Shown piece after piece: positions 44,398-51,778 of a stretch of 64,000 nt of DNA. Under the pieces are notes generated by a model that had not been told where the DNA came from, did no database searches, and was given only the letters and a program-made list of their open reading frames with translations. The position numbers and the translations under genes were made by a program. The DNA is from DATJIG01 sp050260515 (GTDB lineage Bacteria > Pseudomonadota > Alphaproteobacteria > SMXQ01). Position 1 is the first letter of the stretch, and each line of letters begins with the position of its first letter. The stretch is from NCBI GenBank assembly GCA_050260515.1, contig JBLNCI010000040.1, positions 1 to 64,000 of the forward strand, given 5' to 3'.

Positions 44398-44428
44398 GGT
44401 CGCGGAGCGTCGCGAACGCTCCGCGACC
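44398..44428 (+). terminator. Perfect 13-bp inverted repeat after the peroxiredoxin gene
   Basis: GGTCGCGGAGCGT (44398-44410) and ACGCTCCGCGACC (44416-44428) pair perfectly around a CGCGA loop, 8 nt after the peroxiredoxin stop. No U-tract follows. It may terminate transcription without one or stabilise the mRNA 3' end. The repeat at 153-182 has the same design. Confidence 0.5.
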
Positions 44429-44469
44429 GACGTCGCGCCGCGACGCTGCGCTCGCCCGATATAGGTCTC

Positions 44470-44497
44470 TTGCTCCGGCTCTCGCTGCTCGTAGAAT
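44470..44497 (+). promoter_or_regulatory. Promoter for the first of two paralogous small genes
   Basis: TTGCTC (44470-44475) and TAGAAT (44492-44497) with a 16-nt spacer. The -10 matches the sigma-70 consensus at five of six positions. The predicted start is near 44504, 20 nt before the ATG and including a GAGGG ribosome binding site. Confidence 0.5.
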
Positions 44498-44524
44498 CGT
44501 CCGAGCGGCAGCAGAGGGTCGTGC

Positions 44525-44809
44525 ATGTTTCGCGTCGCTCACCGACATTCGCCGATCAACTTCCCGCCGCGGCGCTCTGGAGCGACGACGGTCGGTGGTC
44601 GGGATCCAGGCGCAGCCGAGGATCTTCCGTACCGGGTCGAGCTATGGGATGCCCGCAAACAGTCGGTTGCGACCGTGCTCGCGCTCAGCGCGAGCGCGGG
44701 GGTCGGCTACGCGGCCTATTTCGCCGCCACGCGAGAGTATCCGCAGCGGATGATCACGCTCCGGAGCCGCGGCAGGATGCTCAGCTGCTGGAACGCGCCC
44801 GGACGTTAG
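44525..44809 (+). CDS. Small uncharacterised protein, paralog of the next gene (copy 1)
   Basis: A 94-residue protein of no family I can name. The first 35 residues (MFRVAHRHSPINFPPRRSG and on) are Arg/Gly/Pro-rich. The rest, from YRVELWDARKQSVATVLA to EYPQRMITLRSRGRMLS, can be aligned with the downstream gene: Y-x-V-E, an Ala-rich helix, then EYP followed by a basic beta-like strand. No signal peptide is evident. It has its own predicted promoter and a GAGGG ribosome binding site 7 nt before the ATG. Confidence 0.6.
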   Translation: MFRVAHRHSPINFPPRRSGATTVGGRDPGAAEDLPYRVELWDARKQSVATVLALSASAGVGYAAYFAATREYPQRMITLRSRGRMLSCWNAPGR

Positions 44810-44846
44810 GCGGGCCAGGTACTGCCGTGTCGGCCGAGAGACTCCG

Positions 44847-45053
44847 ATGCCCAGCGACGATCCAGTGGATGCCGTGACCTACACCGTCGAGGTGATCGAG
44901 GACGATGCAATGCGCGTTCTCGCGCGCGCGACCGATGCCGCGATCGCGCACGCCATGTTCCGCGCGGCGTGCGGCGAGTATCCGAACGGCCGTATCGTCC
45001 TGAAGCGCGGCGCCGACATCATCGCCGAGAGCACGAACCGGCGGTCGGCGTAG
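44847..45053 (+). CDS. Small uncharacterised protein, paralog of the previous gene (copy 2)
   Basis: A 68-residue protein with VTYTVEVIEDDAMRVLARATDAAIAHAMFRAACGEYPNGRIVLKRGADIIAES. The order Y-x-V-E strand, Ala-rich helix, EYP turn and terminal strand ending in R-G-x-x-(I/L) matches the upstream gene, implying tandem duplication. The compact beta-alpha-beta pattern suggests a small cytosolic domain. Function is unknown. It is convergent with rnhA, with one base between the stops. Confidence 0.65.
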   Translation: MPSDDPVDAVTYTVEVIEDDAMRVLARATDAAIAHAMFRAACGEYPNGRIVLKRGADIIAESTNRRSA

Positions 45054-45054
45054 G

Positions 45055-45531
45055 TCAGCGCCCGCGCGCGTGCTTGATGCCGCGGCGCGCGAGCTCGTCG
45101 GCGCGCTCGTTCTCGGGATGGCCGGCGTGACCCTTGACCCAGTGCCACTGCACGTCGTGCATCGCCCGCAGCTCGTCGAGCTTGCGCCACAGTTCGGCGT
45201 TCTTCACCGGCTTCTTGTCGGCCGTCCGCCAGCCGTTCTTCTTCCAGTTATGGATCCAGGCGGTGATGCCTTCGCGGACGTAGTTGCTGTCGGTGGTGAT
45301 CCGCACCTTCGACGGCCGCTTCAGCGCCTCAAGGCCCTTGATGGCGGCCATCAGCTCCATGCGGTTGTTGGTCGTCGCCGGCTCGTAGCCGTGCAGCTCC
45401 TTCTCGTGCGGCCCGAAGCGCAGCACCGCGCCCCAGCCGCCGGGGCCCGGGTTCCCCGAGCATGCACCGTCGGTGAAGATCTCGACCACGCCGTCGGATT
45501 GGTCGGCGCCGCTTCCCTGGTGCTCAGTCAA
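45055..45531 (-). CDS. rnhA: Ribonuclease HI
   Basis: A 158-residue enzyme that cuts the RNA strand of RNA-DNA hybrids. All four acidic residues and the catalytic histidine region are visible: D21 in IFTDGACSGNPGPGGWGA, E59 in NNRMEL, D81 in TTDSNYV, and HAGHPENERAD near the C-terminus. It starts 8 nt inside the thrB 3' end and ends the ispH-thrB-rnhA unit. Confidence 0.97.
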   Translation of the reverse strand: MTEHQGSGADQSDGVVEIFTDGACSGNPGPGGWGAVLRFGPHEKELHGYEPATTNNRMELMAAIKGLEALKRPSKVRITTDSNYVREGITAWIHNWKKNGWRTADKKPVKNAELWRKLDELRAMHDVQWHWVKGHAGHPENERADELARRGIKHARGR

Positions 45532-46486
45532 GCCCGTATGCCTCCGGTCCCTTCACCTGGCGATGGAAGCGGAGCTTCTTGAGGTACTCGCGCGGATCCT
45601 TCGGCTTCACCAACGCACCCTCGGGGCGGTTGAGCCAGTCGTAGAGGCGTGTCAGCAGGAAGCGCATCGCTGCGCCGCGCGCCAGGAGCGGCAGCGCCGC
45701 GAGCTCGGCCGCCTCGAGCGACCGCACTTTCTTGTAGGCGTTCAGAAGCCCACGCGCCTTCGTCACGTTGAACGAGGAATCCGGCTCGAAGCACCACGCG
45801 TTCAGCGCGATCGCCAGGTCGTAGGCGAGGAAGTCCTCGCAGGCGAAATAGAAATCGATGATTCCCGAGAGCTGCTCGCCGAGGAAGAACACGTTGTCGG
45901 GGAAGAGATCGGCGTGAATGATGCCGACTGGCAGGCCCTTCGGCCATTTCGCGGTGAGATCCGACAGCTCGAGCGCGATCTCGGATGCGAGGCCCGGTGC
46001 GATCTCGTCGGCGCGTCCGTCGATCTGCTCGAACAGTCCGCGCCAGCCGCCGAGGTCGAGCGCGTTGGCGCGCGCAAGCCCGTAGTCGCGCCCGGCGAGG
46101 TGGAACGACGCCATCGCGCCGCCCAGCAGGTGGCAGTGGAGCGGCGCGATCCTGCGCGGCCATACGCCCTTGAGGAACGTCACCAGCGTCGCCGGGCGAC
46201 CGGCCAGCACGCGCAGCGCCTTGCCGTCGCGGGCCTTCACCGGGACCGGGCACCGGATGCCCTTGGCCGCGAGGTGGTCCATGAGCCCGAGGAAGAACGG
46301 CAGGTCGTCGGCCTTCACGCGACGCTCGTAGAGCGTCAGGATGTACAGCGCGCGATCGGTCTCGACCAGGAAGTTCGAGTTCTCGACGCCCTCGGCGATG
46401 CCCTTGAACGCGACCAGGCTGCCGACGTCGTAGTCTGAGAGGAAGGCTTCGAGCTCGTCGTCGCCGACTTCGGTGTAGACGGCCAT
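45524..46486 (-). CDS. thrB: Homoserine kinase (ThrB type II, APH-like fold)
   Basis: Phosphorylates homoserine for threonine synthesis. The 320-residue protein belongs to the aminoglycoside-phosphotransferase-like class: a nucleotide-binding N-lobe (LVAFKGIAEGVENSNFLVET), the catalytic loop IIHADLFPDNVFF and the metal-binding IDFYFACEDFLAYDLAIALNAW. This class replaces the GHMP-type ThrB of enterics in many alphaproteobacteria. ispH precedes it by 7 nt and rnhA overlaps its end. Its product feeds thrC at 28 kb. Confidence 0.95.
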   Translation of the reverse strand: MAVYTEVGDDELEAFLSDYDVGSLVAFKGIAEGVENSNFLVETDRALYILTLYERRVKADDLPFFLGLMDHLAAKGIRCPVPVKARDGKALRVLAGRPATLVTFLKGVWPRRIAPLHCHLLGGAMASFHLAGRDYGLARANALDLGGWRGLFEQIDGRADEIAPGLASEIALELSDLTAKWPKGLPVGIIHADLFPDNVFFLGEQLSGIIDFYFACEDFLAYDLAIALNAWCFEPDSSFNVTKARGLLNAYKKVRSLEAAELAALPLLARGAAMRFLLTRLYDWLNRPEGALVKPKDPREYLKKLRFHRQVKGPEAYGLD

Positions 46487-46493
46487 GCCGGGC

Positions 46494-47459
46494 TCAGCTC
46501 ACCAGCGCCTTGGGCAGGCTGAACACCGTGTCCTCCCGGGTCACCGTCACTGCCTCGATGGTGACGTCGAAGCGCTCGCGCAACGCGGCGATCACCTCCT
46601 CGACCAGGATCTCGGGCGCCGAGGCGCCGGCGGTAATTCCGATGGTGCGGGCGCTTTTCACGCGTTCCCAATCGATCTGCGACGCACGTTCGACCAGCAT
46701 GGCGTCGCGCGCGCCCGCGAGCTTCGCCACCTCGACGAGGCGCATGGAGTTCGATGAGTTCGGCGCGCCGACGACGATGATGAGATCGGAGCGCGGGGCG
46801 ATCGCCTTCACCGCCGCCTGCCGGTTGGTCGTCGCGTAGCAGATGTCGGCCTTCGCCGGGCCGCGGATCGCCGGGAACCGGCGCTGCAGCACGGCAAGGA
46901 TGTCGGCGGTGTCATCGGCCGAGAGTGTCGTCTGGGTGGCGTAGGCCAGGCGCTCGGCATCGGGAACCGAAACGGCGTCCGCGTCGCGCACGTTCTGGAC
47001 GAGGATCACCGCGCCGGCCGGGAGCTGCCCCATGGTGCCCTCGACCTCGGGATGGCCGGCGTGGCCGATGAGGATGACGGTGCGGCCGGCCTCGTGATGG
47101 TGCAGCGCCTCGTTGTGCACCTTGCTCACCAGCGGGCAGGTGGCGTCGAGCGCCGCGAGCTTTCGCCGGCCCGCCTCTGCGACGACCGCCTGCGACACGC
47201 CGTGCGCGGAGAAGATCACGTGGGCGCCCTCGGGCACATCCCGGAGGTCCTCGACGAAGATCGCGCCCTTCGCGCGGAGGCCATCGACGACGGTGCGGTT
47301 ATGGACGATCTCGTGGCGGACGTAGACCGGCGCCCCAAATCGCTTCAGCGCCTCCTCGACGATCACGATCGCGCGCTCGACGCCGGCGCAGAAGCCGCGC
47401 GGGCTCGCCAGCAGCAGTGTCACTGGGGGGCGGGGCGCGGTATGCGGGGCGGCGGACAT
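46494..47459 (-). CDS. ispH: 4-hydroxy-3-methylbut-2-enyl diphosphate reductase
   Basis: Last enzyme of the MEP isoprenoid pathway, making IPP and DMAPP with a [4Fe-4S] cluster. The 321-residue protein has the three cluster cysteines: C24 in SPRGFCAGVERA, then ALDATCPLVSKVH, then ADICYATTNRQ. Active-site segments HEIVHN, HHEAGRTVILIGHAGHPEVEGTMGQ and VGAPNSSNSMRLVEVA also match. The products supply ubiquinone side chains (see ubiA, ubiD). It heads the ispH-thrB-rnhA unit. Confidence 0.97.
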   Translation of the reverse strand: MSAAPHTAPRPPVTLLLASPRGFCAGVERAIVIVEEALKRFGAPVYVRHEIVHNRTVVDGLRAKGAIFVEDLRDVPEGAHVIFSAHGVSQAVVAEAGRRKLAALDATCPLVSKVHNEALHHHEAGRTVILIGHAGHPEVEGTMGQLPAGAVILVQNVRDADAVSVPDAERLAYATQTTLSADDTADILAVLQRRFPAIRGPAKADICYATTNRQAAVKAIAPRSDLIIVVGAPNSSNSMRLVEVAKLAGARDAMLVERASQIDWERVKSARTIGITAGASAPEILVEEVIAALRERFDVTIEAVTVTREDTVFSLPKALVS

Positions 47460-47533
47460 TGGCGGTAAAGGGTGCGGTGTTCCGGTGCCGGGAGCGGAGG
47501 TCAGTATCGCGGAAACGGGCGTTCGGGCGAGCC

Positions 47534-47562
47534 TTGCGGCCCGTCCCCGCGGCCACTAGAGT
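47534..47562 (+). promoter_or_regulatory. Promoter for the CDGSH-lipoprotein pair
   Basis: TTGCGG (47534-47539), 17 nt, TAGAGT (47557-47562). The predicted start is near 47569, giving an unusually long leader of about 135 nt. CCCGACG/CGTCGGG (47571-47587) forms a stem with a TTT loop at the very start of that leader. Confidence 0.5.
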
Positions 47563-47703
47563 GCCGGCCGACCCGACGTTTCGTCGGGCCTTGCCGGTCA
47601 GAAATCGACGGGCTGGGCCTCAAAGTAGTGGCGCGGACGGGTGGGCGCAAGTCGCACCGGACCGTCCGGACCCGTGATGATCGCGCGTGTGGAGCAGGAA
47701 ACG

Positions 47704-47943
47704 ATGGCCGAACCCTTGATGCCTCGCGACAACTACTACGAGGTCGATGTCGAGGCGGACAAGGAATACTGGTGGTGCTCCTGCGGCCGCAGCCAGACCC
47801 AGCCGTTCTGCGACGGGTCCCACAAGGGGACGGAGTTCAAGCCGAAGGCGTTCAAGGTGTCGGCGCCGCTGACGCTCTATCTCTGCGGATGCAAACGCAC
47901 CACCGACGCCCCTTACTGCGACGGCACCCATGCGATGCTCTAG
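47704..47943 (+). CDS. Double CDGSH iron-sulfur domain protein
   Basis: A 79-residue protein with two complete CDGSH cluster-binding motifs: WCSCGRSQTQPFCDGSHKG and CGCKRTTDAPYCDGTH. Each has the three cysteines and one histidine that bind a [2Fe-2S] cluster in mitoNEET-like proteins. This tandem, soluble arrangement is the bacterial class related to mammalian CISD3. The start at 47704 has AGGA six nt upstream; an earlier in-frame ATG exists at 47677. The role is redox or Fe-S transfer, unproven. The 3' end overlaps the lipoprotein gene by 14 nt. Confidence 0.93.
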   Translation: MAEPLMPRDNYYEVDVEADKEYWWCSCGRSQTQPFCDGSHKGTEFKPKAFKVSAPLTLYLCGCKRTTDAPYCDGTHAML

Positions 47944-48490
47944 CCGCACGACGCGGTCGCTGCCCTCCCGTCTGCTCGTGCTTGCCGTCGGTGCCATGGC
48001 GCTGGCGTCGCTCTCGGGCTGCGGCTTGTTCAGCAAGACGCCGCAGTTCGACTGCCCGAAGGTCGAGATCCCGAAGGATCTCGCGACCATGACCCGATTC
48101 CGCGACGGCGGCGGCCGCGACCTCACCGACGTCGTCTTCAACGCGGGCGTCCTCGACGTGCAGATCGCCTGTGACTACGGCTCCAAGGGCGTCGACATCC
48201 AGCTCAACGTGGTCGTCGGCGCCGAGCGCGGACCCGCCAGCCGCGCCGCGACGGCGACGATCCCCTATTTCATCGCCATCGGCGATCCGCAGCGCAACAT
48301 CCTCGCCAAGGAAGTTTTCTCGGCGACCGTCGAGTTCCAGCCCAACGTGCCGCGAGCCTATGCGACCGAGGAGACCGAGGAGAGGATTCCCCTGCCCAAG
48401 GGCCGCTCGGCCGAGGCGTACGGCATCATCGTCGGGCTCCAGTTGAGCCCGGCGGATCTCGAGTACAACCGGGCCCGGACGCAGCGCTGA
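47930..48490 (+). CDS. Predicted lipoprotein of unknown function
   Basis: A 186-residue protein with a lipoprotein signal: basic start, hydrophobic LLVLAVGAMALASL, and lipobox LSGC with the cysteine at about residue 31. The mature part (FDCPKVEIPKDLATMTRFRDGGGRDLTDVVFNAGVLDVQIACDYG, then VVVGAERGP, and PLPKGRSAEAYGIIVGLQLSPADLEYNR) resembles conserved alphaproteobacterial lipoproteins of unknown function. It has two further cysteines that might pair. It overlaps the CDGSH gene by 14 nt in another frame. Confidence 0.85.
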   Translation: MRCSSRTTRSLPSRLLVLAVGAMALASLSGCGLFSKTPQFDCPKVEIPKDLATMTRFRDGGGRDLTDVVFNAGVLDVQIACDYGSKGVDIQLNVVVGAERGPASRAATATIPYFIAIGDPQRNILAKEVFSATVEFQPNVPRAYATEETEERIPLPKGRSAEAYGIIVGLQLSPADLEYNRARTQR

Positions 48491-48568
48491 TCGCTGTGGA
48501 TAACCGGCCACCGGCGCGCCTTGATTCCGCTGGATTCCCGCACCCGCAGCCCTAAGATGCGCCCACAT

Positions 48569-48792
48569 CCTCTCCCCGCGGGAGAGACCGGCGGCCCGCT
48601 TCGGCGGGGCTCCGGCGCCGAAGGAGCAACCGCCCCGGAAACTCTCAGGCAAAAGGACCGCGGGGAGTTCGACACTCTGGAAAGCGGACGCGCCGATCGA
48701 TCCGAGCGGCCCGTCCCACCGACGAAGTAAGCCCGGCGGCGGCACTACCCGCCGAGCGAATCTTTCAGGTTCCCGCGACAGAGGGGGCGGGC
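48569..48792 (+). ncRNA. Tandem glycine riboswitch (two aptamers)
   Basis: Aptamer I spans about 48569-48668, with P1 formed by 48572-48580 and 48659-48667 (9 bp) and the conserved core GCGCCGAAGGAGCAA and AAACTCTCAGGCAAAAGGAC. After a short linker, aptamer II spans about 48709-48792. Its P1 is 48709-48717 with 48784-48792, and its core has CGAAGTAAGC and ATCTTTCAGG followed by GACAGAGGGG. The element lies immediately before gcvT, the classic target: glycine binding should turn on glycine cleavage. Confidence 0.95.
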
Positions 48793-48827
48793 GGCCATTC
48801 GGCCGCGATGCTGCCGATTCGCGGGAG
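48771..48827 (+). promoter_or_regulatory. Expression platform: Shine-Dalgarno sequestration by aptamer II
   Basis: TCCCGCG (48771-48777), on the 3' side of aptamer II, is the exact complement of CGCGGGA (48820-48826), which contains most of the gcvT Shine-Dalgarno sequence GGGAG (48823-48827). A small GCGGCC/GGCCGC hairpin (48791-48806) sits between. In the unbound state the pair would hide the ribosome site; glycine binding would hold TCCCGCG inside the aptamer and free it. This predicts translational ON control. The mechanism is inferred. Confidence 0.5.
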
Positions 48828-48833
48828 ACGTTC

Positions 48834-49955
48834 TTGACCTCAGCAGACAACCCCGGCGACGCCAAGCGGACACCGCTGTTCGACCTGCACACGCAGCTCG
48901 GCGGCAAGATGGTGCCGTTCGCGGGCTACGCGCTGCCGGTGCAGTACCCGGCCGGCATCATCGCCGAGCACCTGCAATGCCGCGCCGCGGCAGCGCTGTT
49001 CGACGTCTCCCACATGGGGCAGGCGCGGCTCCACGGCTCCGGCGCAGCCGCCGCGCTCGAGCGGCTGGTGCCGGCCGACATCCAGTCGCTGAAGCCGTTC
49101 GCCCAGCGCTACACGATGTTCACCAACGATGGGGGCGGCATTCTCGACGACCTGATGGCGACGCGGCTCCCCGACGGCGTGTTCCTGGTCGTCAACGCCG
49201 CGTGCAAGGACGCCGACTTCGCCCTTCTGAAGGCCAACCTCCCGGGCGATGTCTCGCTCGAGGTCCTCGAGGAGCGCGCGCTGCTCGCGCTGCAGGGCCC
49301 CGCCGCCGAAGCGGCCTTGTGCCGCCTGGCGCCGAAGGTCGCCGCGCTCGGCTTCATGCGGGGCGCCTGGCTCGACATCCGCCACGTGCCGTGTTTCGTG
49401 ACGCGCTCGGGCTACACCGGCGAGGACGGGTTCGAGATCTCGGTCCCGGCGAGCCATGCCTTCGCGCTCGCCGAGGACCTGCTGGCGCAGCCCGAGGTCA
49501 AGCCGGCCGGACTCGGCGCGCGCGACACGCTGCGCCTCGAGGCCGGGCTTTGCCTCTACGGGCACGACATCGACACGACGACGAGCCCGATCGAGGCGGG
49601 CCTCGCCTGGACGATCCAGAAGCGCCGCCGCACCGAGGGCGGGTTCCCGGGTGCTGCGCGCATCCAGCGCGAGCTCGCCGACGGGCCCAACCGTACCCGG
49701 GTCGGCATCAAACCGGACGGCCGAGCGCCGGCGCGCGATGGCACCGAGGTGACGGATGTCTCCGGCAACGTGATCGGCACCGTCACGTCGGGCGGCTTCG
49801 GCCCGACGGTCGGCGCGCCGATCGGAATGGGATATGTCGCCGCCGGCGCGGCAAAACCCGAGACGCCGATTCGTCTGACGGTGCGCAACAACGCCATGCC
49901 TGGCCGCATCAAGCCGCTGCCGTTCGTGCCGCACCGTTACCGCCGGCCGAGCTAG
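48834..49955 (+). CDS. gcvT: Glycine cleavage system T protein (aminomethyltransferase)
   Basis: Tetrahydrofolate-dependent component that releases ammonia and forms 5,10-methylene-THF from the H-protein-bound intermediate. The 373-residue protein starts at TTG with GGGAG 7 nt upstream. Blocks include MVPFAGYALPVQYPAGIIAEHLQCR, ALFDVSHMGQARL, RSGYTGEDGFEISVP and DTLRLEAGLCLYGHDIDTTTSPIEAGLAW. It is the first gene of the operon after the glycine riboswitch. Confidence 0.97.
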   Translation: MTSADNPGDAKRTPLFDLHTQLGGKMVPFAGYALPVQYPAGIIAEHLQCRAAAALFDVSHMGQARLHGSGAAAALERLVPADIQSLKPFAQRYTMFTNDGGGILDDLMATRLPDGVFLVVNAACKDADFALLKANLPGDVSLEVLEERALLALQGPAAEAALCRLAPKVAALGFMRGAWLDIRHVPCFVTRSGYTGEDGFEISVPASHAFALAEDLLAQPEVKPAGLGARDTLRLEAGLCLYGHDIDTTTSPIEAGLAWTIQKRRRTEGGFPGAARIQRELADGPNRTRVGIKPDGRAPARDGTEVTDVSGNVIGTVTSGGFGPTVGAPIGMGYVAAGAAKPETPIRLTVRNNAMPGRIKPLPFVPHRYRRPS

Positions 49956-49984
49956 AACCTTACGAGAGCCCGCAGGAGAGAGAT

Positions 49985-50362
49985 GTGACCGAGAGCCGCT
50001 ACACCGATCAACACGAATGGGTCCGCGTCGAGGGCGATGTCGCCGTCGTCGGCATCACCGACTACGCCCAGCAGCAACTGGGGGACGTCGTCTATGTCGA
50101 GCTGCCGGCGGTCGGCAAGGCCGTGAAGCAGGGCGGCGAGATGGCCGTCGTCGAATCGGTCAAGGCCGCGAGCGAGGTCTACGCGCCGGCGTCGGGCACC
50201 GTCACCGAGATCAACGACATGCTCGGCGCCTCGCCGCAAACGATCAACGAGGATGCCGAGGGCAAGGGGTGGTTCGCCAAGATCCGGCTTTCCGACAAGG
50301 CCGAGATCGGCAAGCTGATGGACGCCGCCGCGTACCGGAAGTTCGTCGAGGATCTCGGCTGA
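49985..50362 (+). CDS. gcvH: Glycine cleavage system H protein
   Basis: A 125-residue lipoyl carrier that shuttles the aminomethyl group between P, T and L proteins. The lipoylated lysine is K60 in VVESVKAASEVYAP. YTDQHEWVRVEGDVAVVGITDYAQQQLGDVVYVELP and the C-terminal GWFAKIRLSD complete the fold. It starts at GTG behind an AGGAGAG ribosome site, 29 nt after gcvT. Confidence 0.97.
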   Translation: MTESRYTDQHEWVRVEGDVAVVGITDYAQQQLGDVVYVELPAVGKAVKQGGEMAVVESVKAASEVYAPASGTVTEINDMLGASPQTINEDAEGKGWFAKIRLSDKAEIGKLMDAAAYRKFVEDLG

Positions 50363-50431
50363 CCTTCGGCGCCGACTGCGCGAGCCTGACGCGCGCGTCG
50401 TCGCGAACGATTTCGACCTAAGGAATATTTC

Positions 50432-51778
50432 ATGCGTTACCTGCCGCTCACACCCGCCGACCGTCAGTCCATGCTGGCGACGATCGGCGTCCGCGCCGTC
50501 GACGACCTGTTCAAGGGCGTCCCGGAGCGCGCCCGCCTCAAGACTCCGCTCGACCTGCCCGACCACCAGGGCGAGCTCGAGGTCGAGCGCGAGATGGCGG
50601 CGCTGGCGGCGAAGAACGTTCCGGCGGGGGCGGCGGCGAGCTTCATCGGCAGCGGCGCCTACCGCCATCACGTTCCGGCGGCGGTCGATCACATCATCCA
50701 GCGCGGCGAGTTCCTGACCTCCTACACGCCGTACCAGCCGGAAATCTCCCAGGGCACGCTGCAGTACCTGTTCGAGTTCCAGACTCAGGTCGCGATGCTG
50801 ACCGGCATGGAGGTCGCCAACGCCTCGATGTACGACAGCGCCACTGCCTGCGCCGAAGCCGTGCTGATGGCGCGCCGCATCACCCGGCGGCAGAAGGTGG
50901 TGATCTCGGGGAACCTCCATCCCCACTGGCGCGACACGGTGATTACCGCGACGCGTTACACCGACAGCAAGCTCGACATCGGCGCGCCGGCGCCCCGCGG
51001 CGGCGAGGTGCTCGAGTCCCATATCGATCCCGACACCGCCTGCGTGGTGGTGCAGAACCCCGACGCGTTCGGTCGCATGCGCGACGTCTCCGGGCTGGCC
51101 GAGCGGTGTCACGCCGCCGGCGCCCTGCTGGTCGTCGCCGTGACCGAGGTCGTGTCGCTGGGAGCGATCAAGTCGCCCGGCGAGATGGGGGCGGACATCG
51201 TCGTCTGCGAAGGCCAGTCGATCGGCAATGGCCTGAACTTCGGCGGACCGTACCTCGGTCTGTTCGCGACCCGCGAGCGGTTCGTCCGCCAGATGCCGGG
51301 ACGACTTGCCGGCGAGACCGTCGACGCCGACGGCCGGCGCGGCTTCGTGCTGACGCTGTCGACGCGCGAACAGCACATCCGCCGCGAGAAGGCGACCAGC
51401 AACATCTGCACCAACTCCGGGCTGTGCGCGCTCGCCTTCACGATCCACATGGCGCTGCTCGGCTCCGAGGGGCTCACGCGGCTCGCGCGGCTCAACCACT
51501 TCAAGGCAGTCATGCTCGCGGAGCGACTGGCGAGGGTGCCCGGCGTGAAGGTGCTCAACGATACCTTCTTCAACGAGTTCACGGTTGCGCTGCCCAGGCC
51601 CGCGGCCGCGGTTGTCGAGACCCTCGCGGCGAGGAAGATCTTCGCCGGAGTGCCGGCGACCCGGCTGTGGCCGGAGGCCACGGGCCTCGACAGCCTGCTG
51701 GTCGTCGCGGTCACCGAGACGTCGAACAAGGAAGAGATGGTTGAGTATAGCGAGGCGCTGACGGAGGCCGTGCGATGA
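50432..51778 (+). CDS. gcvPA: Glycine dehydrogenase (decarboxylating) subunit 1
   Basis: N-terminal half of the split P-protein, 448 residues. Family blocks are FIGSGAYRHHVPAAVDHI, FLTSYTPYQPEISQGTLQYLFEFQTQVAMLTGMEVANASMYDSATACAEA and EGQSIGNGLNFGGPYLGLFATR. It forms a heterotetramer with GcvPB and lacks the PLP lysine, which lies in subunit 2. The stop overlaps the gcvPB start (ATGA). Confidence 0.97.
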   Translation: MRYLPLTPADRQSMLATIGVRAVDDLFKGVPERARLKTPLDLPDHQGELEVEREMAALAAKNVPAGAAASFIGSGAYRHHVPAAVDHIIQRGEFLTSYTPYQPEISQGTLQYLFEFQTQVAMLTGMEVANASMYDSATACAEAVLMARRITRRQKVVISGNLHPHWRDTVITATRYTDSKLDIGAPAPRGGEVLESHIDPDTACVVVQNPDAFGRMRDVSGLAERCHAAGALLVVAVTEVVSLGAIKSPGEMGADIVVCEGQSIGNGLNFGGPYLGLFATRERFVRQMPGRLAGETVDADGRRGFVLTLSTREQHIRREKATSNICTNSGLCALAFTIHMALLGSEGLTRLARLNHFKAVMLAERLARVPGVKVLNDTFFNEFTVALPRPAAAVVETLAARKIFAGVPATRLWPEATGLDSLLVVAVTETSNKEEMVEYSEALTEAVR

